Position numbers and translations under genes: made by a program | In this document: positions 11,801 to 24,309 of the stretch, piece by piece | Layout: each line of letters opens with the position of its first letter | How positions within the stretch are numbered: the stretch's first letter is position 1 | Notes under the pieces: model-generated | Told to the model about the DNA's origin: nothing | Databases searched by the model: none | The model's input: the letters and a program-made list of their open reading frames with translations, nothing else | DNA from: Lepidonotus clava | Lineage: Eukaryota > Annelida > Polychaeta > Phyllodocida > Polynoidae | DNA: 64,000 nucleotides | Direction: 5' to 3' | NCBI GenBank assembly: GCA_936440205.1 | Contig: OW387135.1 | Location: 33,768,792 to 33,832,791, forward strand

Positions 11801-14800
11801 TTACCACAAATATATCATGAGTAGTGTATATATAAGTGATACAATGTAAAGCTATCATAAGAATGTAGGTATGGGAAGACTATGTTAAACTTGATACGTA
11901 AAGGGATTACCATTAATTTAAGACTGAGAAATTGTTATGAAAAAATATATAATCTCCATATCATTGGTTTGCAAAGAAATGTTCTTTAGATATTCTATAC
12001 TTTAATAGTAGCTGATTGAGGAAAACAAAAAACAAGATTTTTACATTATTTTTTATCAGGACATTTAAAGTGGAAAGAAAACCTTGCTGCCAAAGCACAA
12101 GAGTCTTACTACCGTCGTCAGTCAGAAGCCACCAACCTCCGCAAGCTAGTCTACGGCCAAGGTACAGTAATTTGACTTAATTAAGAGGCGGCTGTGGCTT
12201 TAAGTTCAAATAAGACCTTGATCAGCTTAAGATCTTAGCCGCCGAATTTCCCTTTCGTCATATTCGAGGATATGTGACGCGTTTATGTGTAACAGGCGAG
12301 GAGACGATCGCTTCTGGGCTTAAATGACCACATATTTGGGCTTATTTAGGCTTATATCGTAGAGAATTTGATATATAGAAGACATAGGAATCGTTAAAAT
12401 CGTCCAAAACGGGCTAATTTAGACATTCAAGCCGGGAATACAAAGCGTTATATTGTTACGGGTACACCGGCGCCCACCATTGTGTCCGAATCGGCCGATG
12501 CAACAAAGTCACACTCTGAAACCCCTCCCAAAATGGCTTGAATAACCTAGGTTTGGGCTTATTTGGGCTTATATTGCTGAGATTTGGATATATAGAATAC
12601 ATAGGAATCGTTAACATCTTCCAAATTGGGCCAAACTAGACATTCAAGCGCCGAATCCAAACCGTTATATCAGTATGATCGCCAGGCCCCCCCTCGCCAT
12701 CTTACTTGGTCACGTGACCCCTCCTTGCTCGATGTAGGCCATGGGAATCGGGTCAATCTCTGAATATTCATCAGGCTATGCAGACCTATTTCACCGTTAA
12801 ATCGATCGTTCTTACGGGACTATTATATATAGGCAGGTAGATTTGGATACATAGATGACCATGTCAAGATCCAGAAATGAAAAGATTGCGAAATAACGCG
12901 AAAATTCGCGCCAATACATCACGCTATTTTCTTGGTAATCCTTCGGTTTCCGCTGGGTGAAAAGGCTAAGACCGCCTGCAGCAGGGCGGGTGGTCGGACG
13001 TTATGGTGGGAGGCTCTCTCTTTCCAGCCTGTACACCTGGATTACCGCGCTATATGATGCTTTCAATATATATATTTTGGACCTCTGGATCCCCTTAAAT
13101 GCATACAACGCATTCTCGGATTCGGTTATCCGGGTACTTGGGGAAGGTGGCGCTGCAGTAAGGTGTGAACGTTGGTGAATACAACCCCATAGACACAATG
13201 CTTAAGGAACAGGTTTTTCAACACTGTGAAGGATCTAAGGGTGCTAGCACCTTCTTGTAAAGATATGTTTTTAGTAGCAAGTGCAATGATACAGTGTGAA
13301 AACTTTAGAATTTATATATTTGTTTAAGGTTATTTTTTCACTGTATGTGTGTTTCCCGCCATCCCTGCCTCTAGTCTTATCAGTGGTATCCAAGAAGTTG
13401 TTGTCACCAAAGAAAATGGCGGAGATAAGGCCTAACACCTAGCAACGAGGGGGTCCCGAATCCGAGAATTGAAAACTCATGCGGGAACCATGCGTTCGTA
13501 TCAAAGGGAAAACATTGGATTGATCGGACACGAGGAGGTTTGACACTGTCAGACCTAAGATGGCGGTTCTCTCCCCACACGCCTGCACCGATACAACTCA
13601 GGAAAACAGGATCAATAGTGGAGGATATACACATTCAAATGCATTGAGGACCCCATGTATGAAAGGTGGGTTTATATCTTTTTTCCAGCATTTGAATGAT
13701 ACCGTTGAAATCTAGGCCTAACAGGCTGTACAGGTAGGTTTGATCAGACGGACACTGGCAATCTGAAAAATAATTATTTTAGGCCTTATTAAAAGGCGAT
13801 CCTCCGGGAGCCTTTAACTGGGCCTTAAGTCACTTGCAACAGTTGTGATGTCACAAAAGACCTTTTTGGACAGTGGTTTTCCTATAGTATTGGCTGTCTG
13901 TAATGTCATTTTGTCACCAAATTCGGAGGTAAAGTTTACTGTACAATTTTATTGAAAACATAAAAGCACTATTGGAAAACACTTCAACGTTTGAACTTGG
14001 GCATACTGAAACAAACTATTTTCTCAAAGCATGATAAATGAGCCTTTTTTGTTAGTGAATTTAAATGTTCTTGCTGCTTTTATGTTAGCATTTCCAGGTT
14101 TCAGTAGATCAAAGGCCCAGACTGTTTATCAACAATTAGGAAGGCATGTGTGTTAATTGATCTAGCACATGATGCCCTTGGGGGCAATTGATCTGGCACA
14201 TGTTGCCCCTGGGGCATGGGTGTTTTACTGATGCTTACACTGTTTATCTTATACAAACAATTACCCTAGTGAATCTAGCACATGTTGCCCTCTGGGCATG
14301 GGTGTTTTACTGATGCTTACACTGTTTATCTTATACAAACAATGACCCTAGTGAATGGTCTTTTGGTAAACATGTATACTGAAAATAACTTAGATGAAAC
14401 AACCAAATCAACCAATACAGTTTACTTATCTAACTACTTTGTGAAGTACTTTAAAGTTTGGTGTAGTAGTACTTTCTAATTGTGGATGTTGTTCAGGGGA
14501 GTAATGAAGATTATTGTTTATGAAATTATGATATTTATATATCTTTATATGATAAATTTGGCAAATAATTGTAGTTGTTAGAGAGGATATGGCATGCCTA
14601 AACTTAGGTATGACATTTGCATGGTTTTGACATGTGAAATTTGTTGGTTTGTTTCTACTTTTTCATAAGCCCAAGCACCCAGAAAATTATCACAATTTTT
14701 TAAATCCCCTAACTTTAATTGGTAACCCAGGAAAATTAAATAGAGTTATTTTAAAGTTACATGAATTGATCCACCAAAGAATTAATCTGTGATCTTGTAA

Positions 14801-17800
14801 ATATGCAAAGTGTTAGACCTTGAGGTCAGTAAGAACTACCAAAAAAAAAAATCACCTATCCTTTTTGTTTGCCCAGGAAAATTTTCAAAATTTTGTATTG
14901 ATTTAAAATTATGATAAAAAATTGAGTCCAAACCCTAGATACAGGGATCGCCAATTGGGTAGCTAGGCTATTAGATGGCCGGGCTTATGCTTCTTGTTTT
15001 TTTTTTGTTTTTTCTTAGACTATGTGAATTACTTAGACTATATGTATTACTAGACTACTTAGACAGATGTGATGTAGATATCTATGTTGCCATATATCTC
15101 AGGGTTGTATATATGATATACTTTGATCATTTTAGGCCTGGAAACGATTGTAATAATATTTTACAGATGGTATGAAAAAATGACTGGTCTCAGGCTCAGA
15201 TAGGCTAGGCCTAAACCCCATCCAACACTGTCAATGTATTATGGAGGCTCCGAAGCAATTATTTATGATCCAAAGATTCAAAGATTTGAGAAATTGTCAC
15301 TATAGTGTCATTTTTTCAGACCTACCATCAAAATATTAAATCTGATATGTATAAGACATAAAGACAAATGCCCTTAGGCTTAGGCCTAAGGCTAAGTCAA
15401 TGTCTAAGCTATATAGGCTTGAAAGAAATTTTTTTTTTTCAGATTGTCACTAGATCTATAGTGCCTGTCCCACCATGTCTGTTTAGTTTTTAAAGTATTA
15501 TTGTTTTATTCATTCTAATGTTTTATATCTTTTATATTTTAGTATTTTTTACTCTGATACAAAAATTATTCACTTTATTTTCTCTAAAACTGCCGCCTCT
15601 CTGGTATCAAAGCTTGCTTTGATACACAATCATTAGATCTTAAAACATTAGATCTTAGAACATGATACTTTAAAATCTGCCGACTCTATGGTATGGCACA
15701 ATTGGTCTTGTTATAATTTATTATCATTACAGATATTCATGTGTTTTATATGCACATGTAAACGCTTGTTAAACCCATCAAACCCCCTTTAATGATAAGC
15801 TTACTTTGTTATATATTCTATGAAAATGAAGGCGTAATAAAAGAAAAAGTCTATTATTGAGACACCACACAGTAACCTTCTTATGACATTTCAGTTAAGG
15901 AAGCTGCTGATTCGGAAGAGGACGAAGACGAGGTCGGAGGGTTGTTTAGAATTGCCAAGAGGAGCAACGAGCAGCGCCAGGCCAAGAAGGCGACAGCTGA
16001 CGCCTTGGACTGCTCCCGGTTCACATTCGACGGTGTGCAGGACTGGGATCTCGAGGAGGTGAGTAGGCTGAGCAGGGGTTAAAAGGGTGGAGGAAATCGT
16101 AACAGATCTCTAAATTTACGAAATACTGAGTTGTAAGGAGATGATTTTGTTGAGATATATGGAGGGCCTAGATAAGCGAGTTTAAAATTAGGCCTGAAAT
16201 AAAAAGAGAATTATGAAATCTATTTATGATACAGAATGTTTCTCCAGCTGGGTATGAAATACCTGTAGTGAGAACACGAAACAAACGAATGTATTAGAAT
16301 ATTCACATGTTAAAAAACATACGCCATAATTGTACAACGATGCTTTCCCTTGTAGGTAATGGAGCAAATAAAGGATTGTTTTGTAACTGGAAAATGGGAC
16401 CCTAGTGAAGACGCGGAAACGTTGCTTAAGCAAGATGGTAAGTTTATTCATGGATAAGGATTATTTCAGTAATATATTAAATTTTGTTATCACTCAATTT
16501 TCGCTCTACACAAATATAGACTTGTGGGAGTTCCGTATTTAATAGTGATATTCGGCATTTCCTAAATTTAACGGGCAATTTTATTTCGGATGTCAGAAAT
16601 CCAAGATGAAATCCCCAAAAGAAATAAGGGGGATTCGATTGTCTTAACCAGCTGTTTTCTACAGTACCAACGTATAATCTTAGTAGAAATTTTAAAGTGA
16701 ATTCATTCATCGACCACCTTTTTTACTCTAGTCTAGGTCGCATTGTTCCATGAAACCATGATCCGGAATTTATCGATTAAATTCTTTGTTTCCAATTCGC
16801 CCTTCACATTTAACTATTTCCATTTCAGACGAGCTGTTTGGTGATTTTGAGGACTTGGAGACTGGAGAGGTTCACACGGCTGAAGCCAAGGACAGTGACG
16901 GGTCTTCTGAGGAGGGGGACGCCGCCAGTAAGGACGGAGAGGGCGACGAGGACAAACGTAAGTCGATTAGGAGCTTGAAAAGTAGATAGTTAAGAAGATA
17001 TTGCAAGGACACATTGTTAGACCGTAAAATGTAAATCTGACACAAAATGTAATTTGACGTAAAATGTAATCCAAATTGACGTAAAATGTAAATATGACGT
17101 AAAATGTAATTCATTTTGCCGTAAATTGTAATTACATAATCTGCCCGAAATTGTGAAAATGTAAATCAAGTTAAAACAAATATAAATGTAAATATTTCTA
17201 CATGAAAAAAACAAGAAACCTTTTGATTTAATAAAGTTTCATATTATTAGCTGATTAGATGGATTTTCAAGAATACAACAGTTGATACATAAATCCATCT
17301 TACATCAAGAGTATGGTGATCCATTAGCATCAGGTGTCTTAAAAGGATTAATGTCAATAAAGGATCAGTTCAAAGGCATATTACATTTATTTACCCAAGG
17401 AAGATGTAATTATAAGAACACATTCCCTTTAAGTTCAGCCATCATACCTCTAAAACTATTACAATTACATTTTAAGTTGCAAAGTCAATTACATTTTACG
17501 TTAAATTGTTTCATTTTACGTTTTGTCATAATTACATTTTACGTTAATCTGGTTTACATTTTACGTTGAAATTACATTTCATGTTGATCCTACTTACATT
17601 TTACGTTGATTTACGTTTTACGTCATATTTACATTTTACGGTCTAACACACGTCCCAAAACTGGGATTCACCTACTGTGATTAGCTCCGAAGTTCAAAGA
17701 AAGCCTAGAAAGGAGGTGTGATTGTAAATCGTCGCAGATCGTTTACTGAAGCAATTCGTTCTATCGTGTTTGTTTAAGCAGAATAGAATGAGTTTCCCGG

Positions 17801-20800
17801 TTTTATGAAGTGAATTGATCAAGGTTAATAATTGATCAGGGTAAAAGAATGGGGGAGTCCATATGTCTCTGCAGCCAGGATTGGGATGTTGGGTAGAGGA
17901 AAACGAAGAAGTGGGGGAGGAGGGGTGTGTTTAAATCTGTAGACGGTTGAGATTGATAGATGTCCTGAACCATTTGTTGTCCTAACTGCGGGTCCCCTGT
18001 ACGTCATTCCAGCCCGTATATATGAGACACGGGATGAGGAGCGGCAGCGGAAGGCAGCCGAGAAGCGGGCTGAGAAGAAGCGGCGGATGAAGGAGATGTT
18101 TGACCGCGCCTACGACGACAAGGACGGCGAGGGGGCTGAAGGGGGCACGTACTACGACGGACTCAAGGCGGAGATGGAGGAACAGGCGCAGGTCAGCTTT
18201 CTCTGTTTGAAATATAACCCGTCAAATCTATTAGTATGAATCTCGCAGACAGGCTGACGTCACGATCTTACCTAGGGTCGGAATTAACCAAGCAACAAGC
18301 ACTCTATCACAAAGGGGAAGTCATTAATATTGTACTCTTCCCCTCCTTGCAGATCATTAACGGGGCGTATTTTAAATGAACAAGCTGTTTTGATAATTTC
18401 AAAAGAGAGAAAGATATGGTTGTGTATTTTTATTCAAAGGAAAACTACTCTTTTTAGATGTTCGAGAGCTTGAGGTAAAAGATGTATTTAAATTTGACCG
18501 CAATAAAAGGAGAAGAAACTTAACTGTTGATACTTCTGCAATACCAACGTGCTCATCTGGCATAACACACCTAATTTGTTGACTTTTCAGTTAAATCGTA
18601 AAGAGTTTGAGGCCATGGACGAGGAGACCCGCTCCCAGTACGAAGGGTTCCGACCAGGCCTGTACGTACGTGTTCAGCTGGACGCTATGCCGTGTGAATT
18701 CATCGAAAACTTTGATCCCACCTATCCCATCATCCTAGGCGCCTTGAACAGTGCCGAACAAAACATAGGATGCGTACAAGTAAGATAGCTTAAATGGTTT
18801 AGTTCTTTATTGAACAACTGTACATGGTATTGCTTCTAAGTATTAGTTCCTGCAAGGAAGATTAAGTATTAGTTTATGTATTGTTATGAAGTATTTCGTT
18901 AGACGTTAGTCTTTTATGTAACAATGAAAGTTACCAAATTAAGTCTTAGAAATATATTACGGGTTCTTAAACTAGCTGACAACATATTCCACATATTGTT
19001 TACAAATACATCAATACGTATACATTTCCTGAACATCACCATATTTTTCTTGACAAAAGGTTCGTTTGAAGAAACACCGATGGCACAAGAAGATCCTGAA
19101 GACGCGGGACCCGTTAATCATATCCCTTGGGTGGCGTCGGTTCCAGTCGATCGTGCTCTACTCTATCCAGGATCACAACATGCGGCACCGCCTCCTCAAG
19201 TACACGCCCGAGCACCTGCACTGCAACGCCACCTTCTGGGGTCAGTTCATGTTTTAGCTGAGATAAATATGATGAGCATTATACTATAGGCTTGCTGCAC
19301 GAGCCCTATATATTTTCATTAATACTCAATTCCAGTCACACAAACTTGTGTATCTGTTGCCTTAGTTGATGGATCATGCAAAGAATACTGACAATAAGTT
19401 TTCTGTTGATGTACAACTATTCATATAAAATGAAATACATCCATGTGATAACAAGCCAAGACTAACTATTCCCATGTCACAAGAAATGAAGTGCAAAATA
19501 AGCTGTTTCTTTCTGATCAGATTTATAACGTTTGATTAGTTTTAACCTTTTGCATGGTATTTGACTCGACAGGTCCCATCACCCCACAGGGAACTGGCGT
19601 GATGGCCATTCAGACACTCACAGGGAAAACAGTAAGTATTTCAAAAATACGCAAACGAATGCACTTCTACACTTGGTAGCTTTGTCCTTTTTGTGCCTTT
19701 GATTATATATCGATATGTATAGATCTTACCTGCTATAACGAAGCGAGAAACCTATGAAGAGAGAATAAGTATATCAAACTATACAAAAGAAACACAAATA
19801 TTTTAGATGGACAATGTATCAAACGAAAAATCTTCATTTTTTCCTATACCCAATAATGCCGGTAGGGATCGAAGATAGTATTTTTAAAACTCATCGTTCA
19901 CTTTAAAACGTTTTCTTTTTAGTCAAACTTCAGAATCTGCGCAACAGGAGTCGTGCTCGAGTTGAACAAATCGATGACGATCGTAAAGAAGCTGAAGCTG
20001 ACGGGAACACCAACCAAAATCTATAAGAAAACTGCTTTCATTGAGGTAAACATTGGTTACTATGGGTATTACCAAAACAAACAAAAGAAACTATTTAGCT
20101 ATGATGTATTGATAAAGAGTAAGATGTTTACTACAATGCACTGCTCCAGGAGAGCATGTCATATGTACATTGAATGCCTCTGACACCTTAATAAAGACCA
20201 GCAGGTTACTGTCGGCAACTTCCAAGTGTGCCTAACACTTGGTGTGGTAGTGCAAGGCAGAACAGACATCAAATCCGTTATACCCAGTTAATAAAGATCA
20301 GATTGACATGAAAGGTAATTTTTAAAAAAGAGTTATTTTTTCGATCGTAGAACATAGAAAGGGTCAAATGGTAATTTTAAGAAACATACCATATCTATTT
20401 GGAAACGCGGTTCTCCAATTATTGTGACCGACATAACGCATATGGTGTAATCAGCTGGTCATTGATAAAATGTTAACTGAAAGAGTGTATAAAACTGTTT
20501 TTCCTCCCCTTCCCCATTCAGGGAATGTTCAACTCTGCGCTGGAGGTGGGTCGGTTTGAGGGCGCCGCCCTGCGGACAGTCAGCGGCATCAGGGGGCAGA
20601 TCAAGAAGGCCGTTAAGACTCCCGAGGGCGCGTTCAGAGCCACGTTTGAAGACAAGATACTGTTAAGCGGTAAGACGATGAGAATACCACCAGCAGTATA
20701 ATTTTGCCCACACACAGAGACCCTCCCCTCTTTATACATGTTTTTTAAGGACATGCATGTGTATGCCCATACTGGAATTGCTCCTACTGACGTCATACTC

Positions 20801-23800
20801 AATGGGCTACCAGGTCACAATACTGTATTATATGGACTTATTGCTATTCTTTCTGAAGGAGTCCTATATATAATATACATTACACGCCCGTCTTATTGTT
20901 ATATCACACACGAAGGACATCTCTACCAATGTAGTCCATTAAATGATAAGGGTTACATTGCCTATATTACTAAAAAGAATATTGATCTTGCATGCCATCG
21001 CTCAGTCGCTCACGCATTGTCTGACCATAAATATACACGATTCAGTTCAGTTAAGCTTATCCATTATGGAATATTAGGGCAAATGCCCACATTGATGCAG
21101 TTGCCGTTTACACCATTTTCCATGAATCTGATATCAAAACTACTCCTTCTATTGGTTGTGTGCAGACATCGCGTTTGTGAGGACGTGGTACCCAGTGGCC
21201 ATCCCCCACTTGTACAACCCGGTGACCACGCTGCTGCTGCCCCCTAGTGAGAAGGAGCAGTGGCTGGGGATGAAGACGGTGGGCCAGTTACGGCGGGAGG
21301 CGGGCATACGGCGCCAGGTCAACGAGGACCACCTCTATAAGGTATTGGATTACCGCTGTAACATAGTACTACTACTATGTTACACCACACTTAAGGACTT
21401 GCATAAGCTCAGCGATGTAATTTTTCATATTTTGGTCTGATTTCAGATTTTTTTTTAACCTCAACATCTCTAATAAAACTTTAAAAAATATAACAAATTT
21501 GCTTATCATGTTTTGTTACATTTTAAGATCATTTCAGACTTTACTGACAATTCCAAACTAAGAGGTAAAAAACCAGTACGCTAAATGCTGTTTCGCATTT
21601 TTTCATTAACCTTGACTTTCATCCTATTTATGATCCGTATTGTAATGATTATTATCGAAAGACCATCTCAATAGTGAACTATTGTTAATGTTGATTTAAG
21701 ACTGCGTGATGTGTATAATTAATTTATCCATGAGTCGTTCATTCAAGTTATTGAGCCAATCAGACTGCGCTCAGAGTTAATTCATCCATTCCCCAATAGT
21801 TCAAAAGAAATGGACGATGAGGAAGCTCTTAATATGAAAGGGTTTTTATTGAAGTAAACATCTCATCCCGAGTCAAAGCCACAGTGAATAAGTCTCCATC
21901 AGTCCACCTTCCCATCTCCTACTCAGCGATCAACCACATTTAGAATACAAGTTGTTCCAGCACATCCTAGACCACCCTAGCGCTTAGCTCTATCACAATC
22001 CTTTTTCCGAGGTAGTTGGTATCGGTAAACTCCAGTATACTCCGCAGGAGCTGGTAGGTATAGCTCCGAGCAGCTCAGCTAACGCTGCTTACTTGTTACT
22101 AACTCTGTAGTTAAACTCTAAACTAACTCGCTCCCTACCTTGCAACACCTTTTATACTGGTTAACAGGTGGCGCTAGGAGCGCAAAATACCTCTTCTTAG
22201 AAGTAGACTTGCTAGGCCTGATCCTAACTAGATTATACAATATGATAATATATTAAAAGTACTAAGCTATTAGTACAATAGATATATTAAAAGAACGTGT
22301 TTGGTGCTTGTCATGAATGTAACCCATTAATTTGTAGGATATTGAGCGTAAACCAAAGATGTTCAAGCCCCTGCACGTCCCCAAGGACCTACAGAGGAGC
22401 TTACCCTTCAAGGACAAACCTAAAGTGGCTAAGAAGGCCGCCGACCCCGTACAGAGTGGGCGGGTAGCCATCGTCCGCGATGCCAAGGAGAGAAAGGTGA
22501 GAAAAACACAATATTGTTCATATTTAACTTTCATTGTACCGTTAGGGGAAGATCATTTACCCACGAAAGCTTGCACATAACTGCAGGCTACTTCTTTTTC
22601 AATGAATTCAATTGGGCATGTTATTTAGAACTTGCACTATCAATGTAAGCAAAATGGAAGGAAAATATTCAGATTACACTCAATTATGGGACATTAAAAA
22701 ACTTGAATTTTATTACATTTTTGAAGGGAAATCCCCTAATCTATGACGTAGCAAGGGGAGTATTATTTCTTGGGGAATCCCATCTGCCCTTAGAAGGGAA
22801 TCTCCATCCCTGTAGAATTTCTAATAAGAATTATCTACTCTAACCCAAAGTAAATATATTTGACCAAATGCAACTCATGATAAATTAAGATATGTATCCA
22901 TCTACAACCATTCATTAATCAGGGAATCCCTAATTAACTTTAGAAGGAATTCCCATAGCTGTGACATAGCAAGGGGAGTACTGAGCTGCCAAGCATTCAG
23001 GGAATTCCCAAAATTAAATTTCTTTCCTGAATAATTCCCTATGACCTTGACATTTTCAAGTTTTTACTTTTGAAATATTTTTAGAATACTTAAATCAACT
23101 TCATTACACAAAAAATTGCACTTCTTGAATTTATGTGCAAGCTTTCCTTTAACTTGCTCTTTGGGAGTCCCTTGTTATACATTTACATATACATGTATAT
23201 AGTTTTGGGGCTATTGGTGGTGTGTCCCTCAATCAGGCATGTCTTTAGTCATTAATTTCTCTTTGTCCTTAATGGCTGGTGACACAATTTTATATTCAGC
23301 AATTGAGAGGCATTGTCCTCCAGTTGTTAGAATCAGGTAGTGTGAGAAGCCAGAAGAGGGTTATATAACCACTGCTTTAATCAAACAACCCCCACCTCTT
23401 CAAATTACAACCCCCACTGTCACATGCAGGCGGGGAGGTCTAGGTGGGTGAATGATAGATCACTCAGTATGCTTACTAGGTGAATGGCATTTCATACACT
23501 GAACTAGTAGTAGCCCTTTCATAAACCCCTCCCCGCAGCTGTGTGTGACAGCAGAGAAGTGGTGGTAGTCAGTACTTATAGTCCATACAGTCTACTGTTG
23601 GTAAGAAGGGTGTTTAGGTGTAGGGGCCTAGTTGCTGAAAAGAGGTTTTATATAACGCTTTTGTTGCCTGTTCGAGGTTATTGAGGGATGACCATCACTC
23701 ATGCATGAATGAAATTTTGTAGCTATTTTACTTCTTGTAACTTAAATGGTTTAGATGTCAGATGTTTACTAGCCTATATGAAACTTGTTCTTTTGAAAGC

Positions 23801-24093
23801 AGAATATAATAATGTGCTGTTAAACACTAGTCATTCTTCGGTGTAAATGTAAAATGCATCTCCCTATCTTCCCTTCATGCCAGGTGGCCGAGCTGATGTC
23901 CATGTTGAAGACGCTTCACGACAACAAGATGAAGGAGCGGCGAAAGACGATGAGGGAGCGCGCGGCCAGCCACCAGAAGGTGCAGGCCCGGGTGGACGCC
24001 AAGAGACAGGTCAAACAGAAGGAGGTCAAGAAACAAATCTACCGGGTACTCGGCAAGAAGGAAAAACGGAGAGAAAAGAAAATGGATAGATGA
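5840..24093 (+). CDS. BMS1: Ribosome biogenesis GTPase BMS1, complete, 24 coding exons
   Basis: Nucleolar GTPase of the small-subunit processome; in yeast and human it binds Rcl1 and is needed for early 18S pre-rRNA cleavages. Exons: 5840-6012, 6441-6631, 6943-7022, 7327-7515, 7887-8029, 8238-8359, 8868-9070, 10188-10318, 10692-10926, 11132-11185, 11323-11758, 12060-12161, 15895-16058, 16356-16437, 16829-16957, 18013-18191, 18591-18779, 19060-19240, 19573-19631, 19923-20045, 20522-20669, 21166-21341, 22338-22496, 23884-24093. They join in one frame to 1285 residues (human about 1282). Visible: basic N-terminus, P-loop GPPKVGKST at residues 88-96, DASFG near 154, THLD near 183, an acidic Ser/Glu region (about 411-652), the conserved C-terminal RIBIOP_C-like domain (about 870-1165) and a Lys/Arg-rich tail. 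Intron 2 starts with GC instead of GT. A possible acceptor (CTTTAG ending at 5826) just before the ATG suggests a 5' UTR intron. Product certain from family recall; exon edges set by frame and splice signals. Confidence 0.95.
9359..10072. mobile_element. MITE-like element with nested inverted repeats, BMS1 intron 7
   Basis: Terminal inverted repeats of about 29 bases (TTAAGGACAGACAGCAGTCG and on to GGGCC) at 9359-9387 and 10044-10072, with about one mismatch. Inside it, TAGTGAACTGTGTCTCAGAT near 9630 is repeated inverted near 9757-9781. No coding content. Confidence 0.7.
12334..12685 (+). repeat. Two tandem 218-base units, BMS1 intron 12
   Basis: TTTGGGCTTATTTAGGCTTA at 12334 recurs as TTTGGGCTTATTTGGGCTTA at 12552; the next 130 bases match with scattered changes (TATAGAAGACATAGGAATCG / TATAGAATACATAGGAATCG). 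A third, eroded trace is near 12839. Confidence 0.65.
12690..13650. other. GC-richer block in BMS1 intron 12, possible buried promoter
   Basis: Within an AT-rich 3.7-kb intron this stretch has more CpG and two ATGGCGG motifs (about 13414 and 13559; the second is AAGATGGCGG, YY1-like). No long frame is convincing. It may be an old insertion or an alternative promoter. Confidence 0.25.
14192..14355 (+). repeat. Two tandem 82-base units, BMS1 intron 12
   Basis: TCTGGCACATGTTGCCCC at 14192 and TCTAGCACATGTTGCCCT at 14274 start near-identical units ending in ACCCTAGTGAA. A partial third trace precedes them at about 14160. Confidence 0.7.
17015..17648. mobile_element. Foldback element with subterminal tandem repeats, BMS1 intron 15
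   Basis: Ends are perfect inverted repeats starting TGTTAGACCGTAAAATGTAA. Each arm is built of diverged units of ACGTAAAATGTAAT, about six on the left (17020-17130) and about nine on the right (17465-17645). The 330-base centre has no recognisable gene. Confidence 0.75.
21760..22277 (-). mobile_element. Solo LTR-like copy B, in BMS1 intron 22
   Basis: Reverse-complement copy of the element at 1099-1640. The core around the TATA box differs at only a few positions; the rest is more diverged with small indels. It lies antisense in the intron, ending about 60 bases before the exon at 22338. Confidence 0.5.
23155..23735 (+). repeat. Interspersed repeat family B, copy 1 (BMS1 last intron)
   Basis: Starts TTTGGGAGTCCCT and runs through a TTATATAACC motif to GATGACCATCACTCATGCAT. 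An inverted, diverged copy lies at 25955-26455. No coding content; class unknown. Confidence 0.65.
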
Positions 24094-24214
24094 GACTAGG
24101 AAAAGGATGGAAGATATTATATCAATTTTATATAAATATATTAAACTTTATGATGTTGTCCTGAGATGTGTAAAGATAGAAGCTACTGATGAGTGAAGTG
24201 ATGCGGCGAAGTTC

Positions 24215-24303
24215 AATAAAATGAAATAATAGATTCAATGTTATACCGAAGAAAAGATACATATATGTAAACATGTATTATATATGTATTATAAAGAAAT
24301 AAA
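24215..24303 (+). terminator. BMS1: BMS1 poly(A) signals
   Basis: AATAAA at 24215-24220 and again at 24298-24303, about 120 and 205 bases after the BMS1 stop, followed by AT-rich DNA. They are the first canonical signals after the stop and probably end the transcript. Confidence 0.6.
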
Positions 24304-24309
24304 AGAGCT

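Noticed and set aside
20738-21247. 169-codon frame
   Set aside because: Mostly intron 21 of BMS1 read into exon 22 in another frame; the start has no family features.
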